DNA from: DATJZH01 sp035499215
Lineage (GTDB): Bacteria > Actinomycetota > Actinomycetes > Streptosporangiales > Streptosporangiaceae
Assembly (NCBI GenBank): GCA_035499215.1
Contig: DATJZH010000426.1
Location: forward strand, 1-33,714
Direction: 5' to 3'
DNA length: 33,714 nt
The notes beneath the pieces were generated by a model. That model was not told the DNA's origin, did not search any database, and worked only from the letters and a program-made list of their open reading frames with translations. The position numbers were made by a program, and so were the translations under genes. Shown here one piece after another: positions 16,286-24,966 of this stretch (positions are counted from its first letter, which is position 1; the number at the start of each line of letters is the position of its first letter).

Positions 16286-16864
16286 TCAGCGGCGAGCCAT
16301 CAGCAGGCTCATCGCCTCAGCCCTGGTGCGGTCGCAGTCACGGAAGCTTCCGCGGACCGCGGAGGTCACCGTCTTGGCGCCGGGCTTGCGGACGCCGCGC
16401 ATGGCCATGCACAGGTGCTCAGCCTCGATCACTACGATAACGCCTCCCGGCTCGAGGACCCGCATCAGCGCGTCGGCGATCTGGCTGGTCATCCGCTCCT
16501 GCACCTGCGGCCGCCGGGCGTAGACGTCGACCAGCCTGGCGAGCTTCGACAGGCCAGTGATCTGCCCTTTCTCGTTCGGGACGTAACCGACGTGCGCGCA
16601 GCCGAAGAAGGGCGTCAGATGATGCTCGCAGGTGGAGAACACGTCGATGTCGCGGACCAGCACCATCTCGTCGTGGTCGGCGTCGAAGACGGTGGTCAGG
16701 ACGTCTTCGGGGACCTGCCGCAGGCCGGAGAACTGCTCCGCGTAGGCGCGGGCCACCCTCGCCGGGGTGTCAAGCAGCCCCTCCCTGGCCGGATCCTCGC
16801 CGATCGCGACAAGGATCTCCCGCACCGCCCGCTCGATCCGCGGCTGGTCAACCTTTGTGCTCAC
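16286..16864 (-). CDS. folE: GTP cyclohydrolase I
   Basis: Opens GTP to dihydroneopterin triphosphate, the entry to folate synthesis. The 192-residue protein has zinc ligands Cys79 and His82 in STCEHHLTPFFG, the third Cys in EAEHLCMAMRG, and GQITGLSKLARLVDVYARRPQVQE (key residues S-K-x-x-R and R-R-x-Q-x-Q-E) at the GTP site. The GTG start overlaps the ftsH stop in GTGA, so folate entry is coupled to expression of the protease gene. FolB, FolK and FolP follow. Confidence 0.97.
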   Translation of the reverse strand: MSTKVDQPRIERAVREILVAIGEDPAREGLLDTPARVARAYAEQFSGLRQVPEDVLTTVFDADHDEMVLVRDIDVFSTCEHHLTPFFGCAHVGYVPNEKGQITGLSKLARLVDVYARRPQVQERMTSQIADALMRVLEPGGVIVVIEAEHLCMAMRGVRKPGAKTVTSAVRGSFRDCDRTRAEAMSLLMARR

Positions 16865-19044
16865 ACGGGGCCGCCGCGCGAGCCATCGCCGCCGCCGCGC
16901 GGATCCTGCCCGGCGGCCGGGTCGTGGCCCTGGCCGGGCTCGCCGAACGAGCCGAACGGGTCGTTGCCCAGCGGATCCGCGAGCGGGCCGCCCTGGAAGG
17001 GCCGGGCCGGGCCCCCGGAGCCGAACCGGTCCGCGGGCCCGGAACGCCCGGCGGCCTGGGCACTATCGGGTACCGCAGCGGGCCCCTGCCCGTTGCCTGC
17101 CGACAGCTCCTTGCCGTCCGATGCCGCCGTGAGGGCCAGTTCCTTCGGGGTGAGCACCGGCGGCCGCTCGGACGGCAGCCGCTTGCCGTAGCCGGTGTAG
17201 GAGCCGCGGGTCGGCCGCTTGCGCACCGGGCTGAAGATCTGCAGGACCTGGTCCCTGGACAGCGTCTCGTGCTCCATCAGCTGCAGCACCAGGTGATCAA
17301 GCACGTCGCGGTACTGGACCAGGATCTCCCATGCCTCGTCGTGCGCCGACTCGATGAGGCGGCGGACCTCGTCGTCGATCGCCGAGGCGATCTCCTCCGA
17401 GTAGTCACGGCTGTGCGACATCTCCCGGCCGAGGAACGGCTCGCCGTCACCGGAGCCGAACTTCCTGGCCCCCAGCCGCTCGCTCATCCCGTACTCAGTG
17501 ATCATGCCGCGGGCCACCGAGCTTGCCTTCTCGATGTCGTTGGCAGCGCCCGTGGTGGGCTCGTGGAAGACGAGCTCCTCGGCGGTGCGGCCGCCCAGCA
17601 GCATCGCGAGCTGGTCCATCATCTCGGCGCGGCTGACCAGGAACTTGTCCTCGGCCGGCGCTGACGCCGTGTAGCCGAGGGCACGGCCGCGCGGAATTAT
17701 GGTGATCTTGTGTACCGGGTCTGCATTGGGCAGCGCGTGCCCGACCAGAGCGTGACCGCCCTCGTGGTAAGCAATGATCTTCCGTTCCTTCTCCGAGAGC
17801 AGCACGCTCTTGCGCTTCGGGCCCGCCGTCACCCGGTCGATGGCCTCCTCCAGCGAGGACATCGAGATCTGCGTGCCGTTCCCGCGCGCCGTGAGCAGCG
17901 CGCCCTCGTTGATGACGTTGGCCAGGTCAGCCCCGGTGAAGCCGGGCGTCCTGCGAGCGATCATGTCGAGGTCCACGTCCGGCAGGAACGGCTTCCCGCG
18001 CGCGTGCACTCGCAGTATGCCCTTGCGCCCGGCGAGGTCGGGCTGCGCCACCACGATCTGGCGGTCGAACCTTCCGGGCCGCAGCAGCGCGGGATCCAGG
18101 ATGTCCGGCCTGTTGGTGGCCGCGATCACGATGACCCCGCCCTTGGCGTCGAAGCCGTCCAGCTCTACGAGCAGCTGGTTGAGGGTCTGCTCACGCTCAT
18201 CATGACCGCCGCCGAAGCCCGCGCCGCGGTGCCGGCCGACCGCGTCGATCTCGTCGACGAAGACGATGGCGGGCGCATTGGCCTTGGCCTGCTCGAACAG
18301 GTCGCGAACCCGGGAGGCGCCGACCCCGACGAACATCTCCACGAAGTCAGATCCGGAAATCGAATAGAAAGGCACCCCCGCCTCGCCCGCCACGGCCCGC
18401 GCCAGCAGGGTCTTGCCTGTCCCGGGCGGCCCGTACAGCAGCACGCCCTTGGGGATCTTCGCCCCGATGGCCTGGAACTTTCCGGGGCTCTGCAGGAACT
18501 CCTTGATCTCCTGCAGTTCCTCGATCGCCTCATCGGCGCCGGCGACGTCGGCGAAGGTCGTCTTCGGCGTGTCCTTGGTGACCAGCTTGGCGCGCGACTT
18601 GCCGAAGTTCATGACCCGCGAGCCGCCGCCCTGCATCTGGTTCATGAAGACGAAGAACAGCAGGAAGAGGACGACGAACGGCAGCCAGCTGAGCAGCAGG
18701 GTCCAGATCGAGCTGCCCTTGGGCACCTCGACGTTGTAGCCCTGCGGGAGCTTGTGCGCAGCGTAGGCCCGCTGCAGCGTCTGGGCGAGCTGCTGGCCCT
18801 GATTGCCGACCCACGAGGCCTGCAGCGGCGTGCCGCCGTTTTTCGGGGTGATCTGGATCGTCTGGTCGGTGTCGGTCAGCAGCGCCGACTTCACCTGGTC
18901 GGCGTTGATGAGCTGGACGACCCGCGCGGTATCGGCCTGCTTGAAGGCCTGGCCTGAACTCGCGAACCGGTAGACGAACAAGAATACGAGAACCACAGCA
19001 AGGATGGCGATAGTCCATCCGCGGAAGATGCGCTTCAGATCCAT
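16861..19044 (-). CDS. ftsH: ATP-dependent zinc metalloprotease FtsH
   Basis: Membrane-anchored AAA+ hexamer that extracts and degrades membrane and short-lived regulatory proteins. The 727-residue protein starts at MDLKRIFRGWTIAIL. Two membrane helices (about 9-26 and 114-133) flank the small extracytoplasmic domain. The AAA+ module has Walker A GPPGTGK211T, the pore motif FVGVG, Walker B IVFVDEID and the arginine-finger region RPGRFDR. The protease domain has H427-E-G-G-H431 and the third zinc ligand Asp in TGAANDIEKAS. The last 100 or so residues are glycine/proline-rich and probably disordered, common in actinobacterial FtsH. An ATG-like start at 19107 would add 21 unconserved residues. 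It heads the cofactor cluster and overlaps folE. Confidence 0.97.
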   Translation of the reverse strand: MDLKRIFRGWTIAILAVVLVFLFVYRFASSGQAFKQADTARVVQLINADQVKSALLTDTDQTIQITPKNGGTPLQASWVGNQGQQLAQTLQRAYAAHKLPQGYNVEVPKGSSIWTLLLSWLPFVVLFLLFFVFMNQMQGGGSRVMNFGKSRAKLVTKDTPKTTFADVAGADEAIEELQEIKEFLQSPGKFQAIGAKIPKGVLLYGPPGTGKTLLARAVAGEAGVPFYSISGSDFVEMFVGVGASRVRDLFEQAKANAPAIVFVDEIDAVGRHRGAGFGGGHDEREQTLNQLLVELDGFDAKGGVIVIAATNRPDILDPALLRPGRFDRQIVVAQPDLAGRKGILRVHARGKPFLPDVDLDMIARRTPGFTGADLANVINEGALLTARGNGTQISMSSLEEAIDRVTAGPKRKSVLLSEKERKIIAYHEGGHALVGHALPNADPVHKITIIPRGRALGYTASAPAEDKFLVSRAEMMDQLAMLLGGRTAEELVFHEPTTGAANDIEKASSVARGMITEYGMSERLGARKFGSGDGEPFLGREMSHSRDYSEEIASAIDDEVRRLIESAHDEAWEILVQYRDVLDHLVLQLMEHETLSRDQVLQIFSPVRKRPTRGSYTGYGKRLPSERPPVLTPKELALTAASDGKELSAGNGQGPAAVPDSAQAAGRSGPADRFGSGGPARPFQGGPLADPLGNDPFGSFGEPGQGHDPAAGQDPRGGGDGSRGGPV

Positions 19045-19265
19045 CGATGAGCGGCCCCGCCGGTTCCGGGCCGGTCCCTCCTGACGAGCCTCGTGTCCCG
19101 CCGACACCCGGCGGGACTGCCGTGCGTCCCAGCGTCAACGCGCGGCGTCTGCGTTCCCTGCACAATCGCGGGAATAATCGACGGTACACCGCGTCGGCCG
19201 CTGCCGGCACGCAGGAGGCACCATGCAGCCCTATTCGAGCCTCCGGTGAGCCTCTACCCCGAGTG

Positions 19266-19293
19266 AACGTATTTCATTACGGGTTGTGTTCCC
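19266..19293 (-). promoter_or_regulatory. Candidate ECF (sigma-R/SigH/SigE-type) promoter of ftsH
   Basis: On the minus strand GGGAAC (19293-19288) is followed after exactly 18 bases by CGTT (19269-19266). This fits the GGAAY-N18/20-GTT pattern of thiol- and envelope-stress sigma factors in actinobacteria. It lies in the 289-bp gap between hpt and ftsH and would give a leader of about 215 bases. Only this pair was seen by eye; a housekeeping promoter nearer the gene may also exist. Confidence 0.4.
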
Positions 19294-19333
19294 TATCACC
19301 CGGGATGGCCAGTCCGGCGGTATCGCCGGATGG

Positions 19334-19903
19334 CTAGCCAGGCGTCGGCTCCCCGCCGCGGACGCGCGGCGCCAGCGTCCCGATGAAGGGCAGGTTCCGG
19401 TACCGCTCGGCGTAGTCGAGCCCGTAGCCGATCACGAACTTCTCCTCGATGTCGAAGCCCACGTACGCTGCCTCGACCGGCGTGCGCGCGGCCGCCGGCT
19501 TGCGCAGCAGCACGCACACCTGAACCGAGGCAGGGCCGCGCGACTGGAGGTTGCGCACCAGCCAGGACAGCGTCAGGCCGGAGTCCACGATGTCCTCCAC
19601 CACCAGCACGTGGCGGCCGCTGATATCGGAGTCCAGATCCTTCAGGATGCGGACTACCCCCGAGGACTTCGTCCCCGATCCGTAGGAGGAGACGGCCATC
19701 CAGTCCATCTGGACCGGCAGGCGCATCGCCCTGGCCAGATCGGCCATCACCATCACTGCGCCCTTGAGAACCCCGACGAGAAGAAGTTCGCGGCCGGCGT
19801 AATCAGCGTCGATCCGGCCGGCGAGCTCGACGATGCGCACTTGCAGCTGGCCGGCGCTGATCAGGACCTCCTCGAGATCAGCCCCCATGTCGCTGGCATC
19901 CAC
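19334..19903 (-). CDS. hpt: Hypoxanthine phosphoribosyltransferase
   Basis: Salvages hypoxanthine and guanine to IMP/GMP using PRPP. The 189-residue product contains the PRPP-binding loop VLVVE103-D104-IVDSGLT, the LLVGVLKGAVMVMADL segment and the flexible-loop SYGSGTKSSG. The GTG start (VDASDMGADLEE) has the strong site GAGGGGAGG four bases upstream; the ATG 15 bases further in is an alternative. It starts 11 bp after tilS, as in many bacteria where tilS-hpt-ftsH is a conserved order. Confidence 0.96.
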   Translation of the reverse strand: MDASDMGADLEEVLISAGQLQVRIVELAGRIDADYAGRELLLVGVLKGAVMVMADLARAMRLPVQMDWMAVSSYGSGTKSSGVVRILKDLDSDISGRHVLVVEDIVDSGLTLSWLVRNLQSRGPASVQVCVLLRKPAAARTPVEAAYVGFDIEEKFVIGYGLDYAERYRNLPFIGTLAPRVRGGEPTPG

Positions 19904-19914
19904 GCCGCCTCCCC

Positions 19915-20916
19915 TCACGCCCGCGGGCTGAACAGCAGCCTGCCATACTCCCGGCGGCACCGGAGGCCGCCGGGAAGGTCGGTCCCGCGCTGACCGTGCC
20001 AGCCTGTCACCAGTGCGTCCAGCGCGTGCACGTGCCTGGCCCCCAGGGCGCCGGCCGGGCTGCCCGCGGCAAGAGCGGCCGCCCTGAGGATGCGAGTCCT
20101 GATCGCCGCCGGCAGCTCGGCCAGGCCGTCGGCCGGCAGCGAGCCATCGGGACCGGCCAGCCGCTGCGCCTGCGCGGCGGCGAGGCAGTCCAGCGTGTCG
20201 GCGTCGGCTCGCAGCTGGCCGGCGCTGCGGGCGAGCGCCTCGGTGACTCCGGGGCCGAGCACCTCCTCAAGGATCGGCAGCAGCTGGCCGCGGACCCGCG
20301 CCCTGGCGTAGCTGCTGTCGGTGTTGTGCGGGTCCTCCCACGGATCGAGGTGCAGGACCGCGCAGGCGGCGCGGGTGGAAGTCCGGCGCACCCCCAGCAG
20401 CGGGCGCAGGTAGCGGCCGCTGCGCGGCGCCATGCCGGCCAGCGAGCGTGCGCCAGAGCCGCGGGCCAGGCCGAGCAGGACGGATTCGGCCTGATCATCG
20501 AGGGTGTGCCCGAGGGCAATGGCCGCAGCGCCCGCCTTGGCGGCCGCCTGCGCCAGGGCCGCGTACCTGGCTTCCCGCGCTGCTGCCTCCGGGCCGCGGT
20601 AGGGCGGGCCGCCGGGCTGCGGCTGCCTGCGGGCAACGGCGACGGCGACGCTGTGCACCGGATCGAGCCGCAGCCCGGCCAGGATGCGCGTCACCTGCTC
20701 GGCCCGCTGCGCCGATCCCTGCTGGAGCCCGTGGTCGACGGTGATACCGCCGGCCCGCAGGCCGAGGCGGGGGGCCTCGACGGCGAGCGCCGCCGCGAGG
20801 GCCAGCGAATCGGCACCGCCCGAGCAAGCGGCCAGCACCAGCTCGCCCCGGCTGAGCCCGGCCAGGCTGCGCCGGACGCCCAGGCGGACCTGCGCGACAG
20901 CGGGGTGCGGGCCCAT
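19915..20916 (-). CDS. tilS: tRNA(Ile)-lysidine synthetase
   Basis: Modifies the wobble cytidine of the CAU-anticodon tRNA-Ile to lysidine, so that it reads AUA instead of AUG. The 333-residue protein has the PP-loop S32-G-G-A-D-S37 for ATP, the VDHGLQ segment, ALGHTLDDQAES, and NTDSSYARARVRGQLLPIL, all typical. Like other actinobacterial forms it is shorter than the E. coli enzyme and lacks the full C-terminal domain. It begins 6 bp after the DUF2342 gene and is followed by hpt after 11 bp, so the three are probably one transcript. Confidence 0.96.
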   Translation of the reverse strand: MGPHPAVAQVRLGVRRSLAGLSRGELVLAACSGGADSLALAAALAVEAPRLGLRAGGITVDHGLQQGSAQRAEQVTRILAGLRLDPVHSVAVAVARRQPQPGGPPYRGPEAAAREARYAALAQAAAKAGAAAIALGHTLDDQAESVLLGLARGSGARSLAGMAPRSGRYLRPLLGVRRTSTRAACAVLHLDPWEDPHNTDSSYARARVRGQLLPILEEVLGPGVTEALARSAGQLRADADTLDCLAAAQAQRLAGPDGSLPADGLAELPAAIRTRILRAAALAAGSPAGALGARHVHALDALVTGWHGQRGTDLPGGLRCRREYGRLLFSPRA

Positions 20917-20922
20917 GACGGG

Positions 20923-22026
20923 TCAGCCCGCGATGGCGCCGTTGTTCCCCAGCCGCTCAAGCCACAGCCGCGGGCTGGCGATCTCTTCCCTGGTGGGCAA
21001 GGTCTCCGGCGACGTCCACACCCTGTTGAAGGTAGCCATCCCGGCTTCCTGCACCACCGTCTTGACGAAGCGCGACCCCTGCTCGTACTGCTTCATCTTC
21101 AAGTCGATGCCGAGGATCCTGCGGATGGCCTGCTCGATCCGGCCTGCCGAGCCCCGGCGGGCGCTGAACTTGGCCCTGATCTCGGCCACCGACGGCACGA
21201 CGCCCGGGCCCACCGCATCCATGACGTAGTCGCCGTGGCCCTCGACAAGCGTCATCACCGAGGTCAGCAGTTCCAGGATCTCGCGCTGGCGCGGGCTCTG
21301 GATGGCCTCGATCACGCTTTCGCCGTCGCTGCCGCGTACCGCTCCGGCAACCGCGTCAGCCGCGGCGCGCAGCCGGTCCAGGATCGAGGCGGGGTCCAGA
21401 TCCGACGCCAGCAGGAATTCAGTCATCTGGTGCTGCACGTAAGGGCGCAGCCAGCTCACTGAGGTGAACTGGGTCCGGTGCGTCTCCTCGTGCAGGCAGA
21501 CCCAGCGCCGGAAGTCGTGCGGATTCACCCGGAGCTCGCGCTCCACCATCACGATGTTGGGGGCGACGAGCGTCAGCCGGCCGGCTGGCGCATCGTCGGC
21601 CGCGGTGTCCGGGTCGGGCGGCAGGAACAGCTCGTACTGGCCCAGCACTCGCGCGGCCAGGTAGGCCAGAATGAGCCCGGCCTGCATGCCGGTGACCCTC
21701 GAGGAGACCGCGGTGATGACCGAGCCGGACGGCGGGGCGGCGCCGCGCTCCTGCAGATGCTCCACCAGCGGGTCGAGCACCACCCGGAATCCGTCTACGT
21801 TCGCCCTGATCCAGGCGGGCCTGTCGACGATCGCGACCTCGCCGCCATCGCCCCAGCCTGGCAGCATGGTCACGTCGCGGACCGTGGCCTGGACGGCGTC
21901 GGCAAGCTCGCGGAGCTCGGCGACCACCTGCCGGGCCTCTGTCATGCTGATCTGCGGCCCTGGCCTGACCCACCGGACGCCGGTCGAGGTGGCCACATTC
22001 CAGTCGATCATCTGGGAGCTGCTCAC
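20923..22026 (-). CDS. Zinc-dependent metalloprotease-like protein, DUF2342 (zincin)
   Basis: A 367-residue protein of the family annotated as coenzyme F420 biosynthesis-associated or zincin_2. The metalloprotease motif H179-E-E-T-H183 is in CLHEETHRTQF, and a second conserved site VEGHGDYVMDAVGP supplies further likely zinc ligands. N-terminal MIDWNVATSTGVRWVRPGP is the usual family opening. Two starts are close: GTG 22026 and ATG 22011, both just after GGAGGGG. No F420 genes lie nearby, so the family name is not supported by context. It is located between dacB and tilS, as in M. tuberculosis (Rv3626c). No signal peptide is seen, so it is probably cytoplasmic; the substrate is unknown. Confidence 0.88.
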   Translation of the reverse strand: MSSSQMIDWNVATSTGVRWVRPGPQISMTEARQVVAELRELADAVQATVRDVTMLPGWGDGGEVAIVDRPAWIRANVDGFRVVLDPLVEHLQERGAAPPSGSVITAVSSRVTGMQAGLILAYLAARVLGQYELFLPPDPDTAADDAPAGRLTLVAPNIVMVERELRVNPHDFRRWVCLHEETHRTQFTSVSWLRPYVQHQMTEFLLASDLDPASILDRLRAAADAVAGAVRGSDGESVIEAIQSPRQREILELLTSVMTLVEGHGDYVMDAVGPGVVPSVAEIRAKFSARRGSAGRIEQAIRRILGIDLKMKQYEQGSRFVKTVVQEAGMATFNRVWTSPETLPTREEIASPRLWLERLGNNGAIAG

Positions 22027-22117
22027 CCCTCCACCGTACGTGGCCGGCCGGGTCCTGCCGCCCGGCTGGGCCGGGAACACAGCCCGGTGGCCGGCAACAC
22101 AGGCTGCCCGCGCGCGC

Positions 22118-23575
22118 CTACCGGCAGCCGCAGCCAGCCAGCACCGTCGCCAGCCGGGCCATGTCCGCACCGGCCGCCGCCAGCCGGGTGGCTGGCAGGC
22201 GGTCCGCCATCACCGCGAAGCCGAGCAGCTGGCCGTCCCTGGCGTAAGCGATGCCGGCCAGCGCCGCGATTCTGGTCAGGTTGCCGGTCTTGGCCCGCAC
22301 CACGCCCAGGGCGGCCGGGCCCATCTCGCCGAAAACGCTCCCGCCTGGCGCGAGCGTGCCGGAGAAACCCGCCACCGGCAGTCCGGTGATCAACGCCCGA
22401 AGCCGTGGCTGCGCGGCGGCCAGGCCGAGAAGATGCAGCAGCACCGCGGGCGTCATCCGGTCCATCGGCGACAGCCCGCTGCCATCCACCAGCCGGACGC
22501 CGCCGGTCACCCCGAGCTTGTCCAGCACGGCGAGCTCCGCAGCTGCGGCGCCGCTGAACGACGCCGGCCGGCCGGCGGCAATCGCGACCTGGCGGGCGAG
22601 GTTCTCGGCGATCACGTTGTTGCTCTCGGAAAGCATCCACTGCACCATCTCGGCAAGGGGCGGCGAGGAGACGCTGGCCAGCGTCGCGCTGCCGGAGGCC
22701 ACGCGCGCCTGCGCGATCGCGCCGACCCGGATCCCGTCGGCCCTCAGGAAGCGCGCGAACGCGGCCGCGGCATCCGCCGCCGGGGTGCGGGAACGGGGCG
22801 CGCGCACGGCCGGATCGTCGGCGTCCAGCGGCGCGCCCGTCGCGGTCAGGCGGCCCTGGTCGACCTCGAGCGAGGTGATGGCCGTGACGTTGCCTGTGGT
22901 CACGTAGCCGGGCAGCCAGCCTGGCGCGAAAACGGGCCCGGTGAACAGCGAGGTGTCATAGCCGAGGCGGACCGCGTCCTGGCCGCGTGCGCGCAGCGCT
23001 CTGGCAGCCGCGCCGGCCAGGGACTGCAACGTGGCGGGCTGCGGGTAATCCGAGGCCGGCGGCCGGCCCGCCGCGAGGGTCGGATCGCCGCCGCCGACGA
23101 GGATGATCGATGACCGGGCGGGCCCGGCCACGACCCTCGTCATGATGCGGGCGCCCGCTCCCAGCACGTGCAGCGCGGCGACGGCAACGGCTAGCTTCGC
23201 CGTCGAGGCCGGCGCGAAGGCTGACTGTGCCGCCCGCGCGTCAAGGACCTGGCCGCTGCCCAGATCGGTGACGTCCAGGCCGACATGCGGTCCGAGCGCG
23301 GGCGAGGCGAGCACCGGGGACAGGGCCGCGGTCAGCCCGGCGGGCGTGGCGCCCGGCCCGAGGGCCGCCCCGTCCGCCCCGTCCGCGCCGGCCGCCGCGT
23401 CGCTGGCCGGCCGCAGCACCGGACCTGGCGCGGCAGCCACCGGTCCCTCGACCCGCGGGATCTTCCAGCGGACCAGGCGGGCTGGCAGCAGCTGCGCGAC
23501 CGCTGCGGCGGCGCCGATGGTGAAGACGCACAGCAGCGCGGCAGACAGCAGTGCCATCCGACGCAACCGGCTCAC
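22118..23575 (-). CDS. dacB: D-alanyl-D-alanine carboxypeptidase/endopeptidase (PBP4, DacB family)
   Basis: Low-mass penicillin-binding protein (family S13) that trims or cuts peptidoglycan peptides outside the membrane. The 485-residue product starts VSRLRRMALLSAALLCVFTI, a membrane anchor or signal segment. It is followed by an alanine/glycine-rich linker. The three active-site motifs are S124-T-A-K127, S318-N-N320 and K429-T-G431. AAAGGA nine bases before the GTG supports this start; an ATG at 23659 would place 28 residues before the basic-hydrophobic leader. It is divergent from ppa across 107 bp. Confidence 0.94.
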   Translation of the reverse strand: MSRLRRMALLSAALLCVFTIGAAAAVAQLLPARLVRWKIPRVEGPVAAAPGPVLRPASDAAAGADGADGAALGPGATPAGLTAALSPVLASPALGPHVGLDVTDLGSGQVLDARAAQSAFAPASTAKLAVAVAALHVLGAGARIMTRVVAGPARSSIILVGGGDPTLAAGRPPASDYPQPATLQSLAGAAARALRARGQDAVRLGYDTSLFTGPVFAPGWLPGYVTTGNVTAITSLEVDQGRLTATGAPLDADDPAVRAPRSRTPAADAAAAFARFLRADGIRVGAIAQARVASGSATLASVSSPPLAEMVQWMLSESNNVIAENLARQVAIAAGRPASFSGAAAAELAVLDKLGVTGGVRLVDGSGLSPMDRMTPAVLLHLLGLAAAQPRLRALITGLPVAGFSGTLAPGGSVFGEMGPAALGVVRAKTGNLTRIAALAGIAYARDGQLLGFAVMADRLPATRLAAAGADMARLATVLAGCGCR

Positions 23576-23682
23576 CAGTCCGCATCCTTTCGCGAGATGC
23601 TGGGGCTCTGCAGCCAGGGGCTCCGTGCGGGTAAGCATCCAGCCAACGGAGTCAATCATCTAGGCGCCGAGGGGATCTAATC

Positions 23683-24183
23683 GTGGAGTTCGACGTAGTC
23701 ATCGAGATTCCGAAGGGCCAGCGGAACAAGTACGAGATGGATCACGAAACTGGACGGATCCGGCTGGACCGGATGCTGTTCACCTCAACCAGGTACCCGG
23801 CTGACTACGGCTTCATCGAGGACACTCTTGCCGACGACGGCGATCCGCTTGACGCCCTGGTGCTGCTCGAGGAGCCGACTTTCCCCGGCTGCCTGATCAG
23901 CTGCCGGGCAATCGGGATGTTCCGCATGCGGGATGAGATGGGGGCCGACGACAAGGTCCTGTGCGTGCCGGCGACAGATCCGCGGATCGCGCACCTGCGC
24001 GACATCACTGACGTCTCCGGGTTCGACCGCCTGGAAATCCAGCACTTCTTCGAGGTATACAAGGCACTGGAGCCAGGCAAGGAAGTGGAGGCGGCGACCT
24101 GGGTGGACCGGATAGCCGCGGAGAAGGAAATCTGGGCCTGCCGCGAGCGGCTCGCCCGTGGTGGCGGCCATGCCTCCGGCTAG
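23683..24183 (+). CDS. ppa: Inorganic pyrophosphatase, class I
   Basis: Hydrolyses pyrophosphate to phosphate and so drives biosynthetic reactions. The 166-residue length is typical. Active-site residues are visible in KGQRNKYE, YPADYGFIEDT, the metal-binding signature DGDPLDALVLL, and DITDV. The GTG start has GAGGGG eight bases upstream. It is divergent from dacB and is followed by crp after 77 bp on the same strand. The junction joins two gene blocks that are separate in Streptomyces and Mycobacterium, as I remember their maps. Confidence 0.97.
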   Translation: MEFDVVIEIPKGQRNKYEMDHETGRIRLDRMLFTSTRYPADYGFIEDTLADDGDPLDALVLLEEPTFPGCLISCRAIGMFRMRDEMGADDKVLCVPATDPRIAHLRDITDVSGFDRLEIQHFFEVYKALEPGKEVEAATWVDRIAAEKEIWACRERLARGGGHASG

Positions 24184-24260
24184 ACCGCCGGCCCGGCGCC
24201 AGGTTGCGAGAGGCGGGACAGGAGCGACGCTGGGCAGTGAACCCAGGCGAGGAGGCACCC

Positions 24261-24944
24261 GTGTCGCACGCGGATGACGTATTGAGCCGGGCGCCGCTTT
24301 TCGAAACCCTGAGCGATGCTGATGCCAGGTCGCTGCGGTCCGGGGAAACCTTCATCGAGATCAGCCGCGGCGACCGGCTGTTCTCGGAGGGAGACCGGGG
24401 CGAGAAGCTCTATGTAGTACTGGACGGCAAGATCAAGCTCAGCCGGGCGGCGCCGGATGGCCGGGAGAACCTGCTCAGCGTGCACGGGCCGGGCGAGATG
24501 TTCGGCGAGCTGTCGCTGTTCGACCCGCGCCCCCGCACGTCCAGCGCGACCGCGGTGACCGATGCGAAGCTGGCCGAGCTTGCCCACGATTTCCTGCGTA
24601 CCTGGCTGGCAACCCGGCCGGAGGTCGCGCTGAGCCTGCTGCGCGCGCTCGCGCAGCGGCTGCGGCGGGTCAATGACGACAAAGCGGATCTGGTCTTCAC
24701 CGATGTGCCCGGCCGGGTGGCCAAGGCCCTGCTCGATCTCGCCGAGCGGTTCGGGGTGCAGGCCGACGGCGGGATACAGGTCAGCCATGACCTGACTCAG
24801 GAGGAGCTCGCCCAGCTGGTCGGGGCGTCCAGGGAGACGGTCAACAAGGCCCTAGCCGACTTCGCCGCGCGCGGCTGGCTGCAGCTGTCGGCGAAATCAG
24901 TGCTGCTGCTGGATGCCGACCGGCTCCGCAGGCGGGCCAGGTAG
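24261..24944 (+). CDS. crp: Crp/Fnr-family cAMP receptor-like regulator
   Basis: Global transcription regulator. The 227-residue product starts VSHADDVLSRAPLFETL, with GGCGAGGAGG five bases upstream; an earlier in-frame ATG at 24204 is not favoured. Residues about 10-120 are the cyclic-nucleotide fold, with GEMFGELSLFDPRPRTSSAT at the phosphate-binding cassette (E, L, R, T/S as in cAMP binders). A long dimer helix is followed by the winged helix. The recognition region LTQEELAQLVGASRETVNKA (from about 178) matches Streptomyces and mycobacterial Crp closely. Such proteins bind TGTGA-N6-TCACA sites. It is convergent with the MBL gene. Confidence 0.95.
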   Translation: MSHADDVLSRAPLFETLSDADARSLRSGETFIEISRGDRLFSEGDRGEKLYVVLDGKIKLSRAAPDGRENLLSVHGPGEMFGELSLFDPRPRTSSATAVTDAKLAELAHDFLRTWLATRPEVALSLLRALAQRLRRVNDDKADLVFTDVPGRVAKALLDLAERFGVQADGGIQVSHDLTQEELAQLVGASRETVNKALADFAARGWLQLSAKSVLLLDADRLRRRAR

Positions 24945-24966
24945 CGCGCGCCGCCACTGCGGCCGG

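Noticed and set aside
17710..18957. 415-codon frame opposite ftsH
   Set aside because: Antisense shadow of FtsH, whose catalytic motifs are all intact.
20923..22026. Coenzyme F420 biosynthesis role of the DUF2342 protein
   Set aside because: The family name comes from co-occurrence; no F420 biosynthesis gene is in this window and the motifs are those of a zincin.
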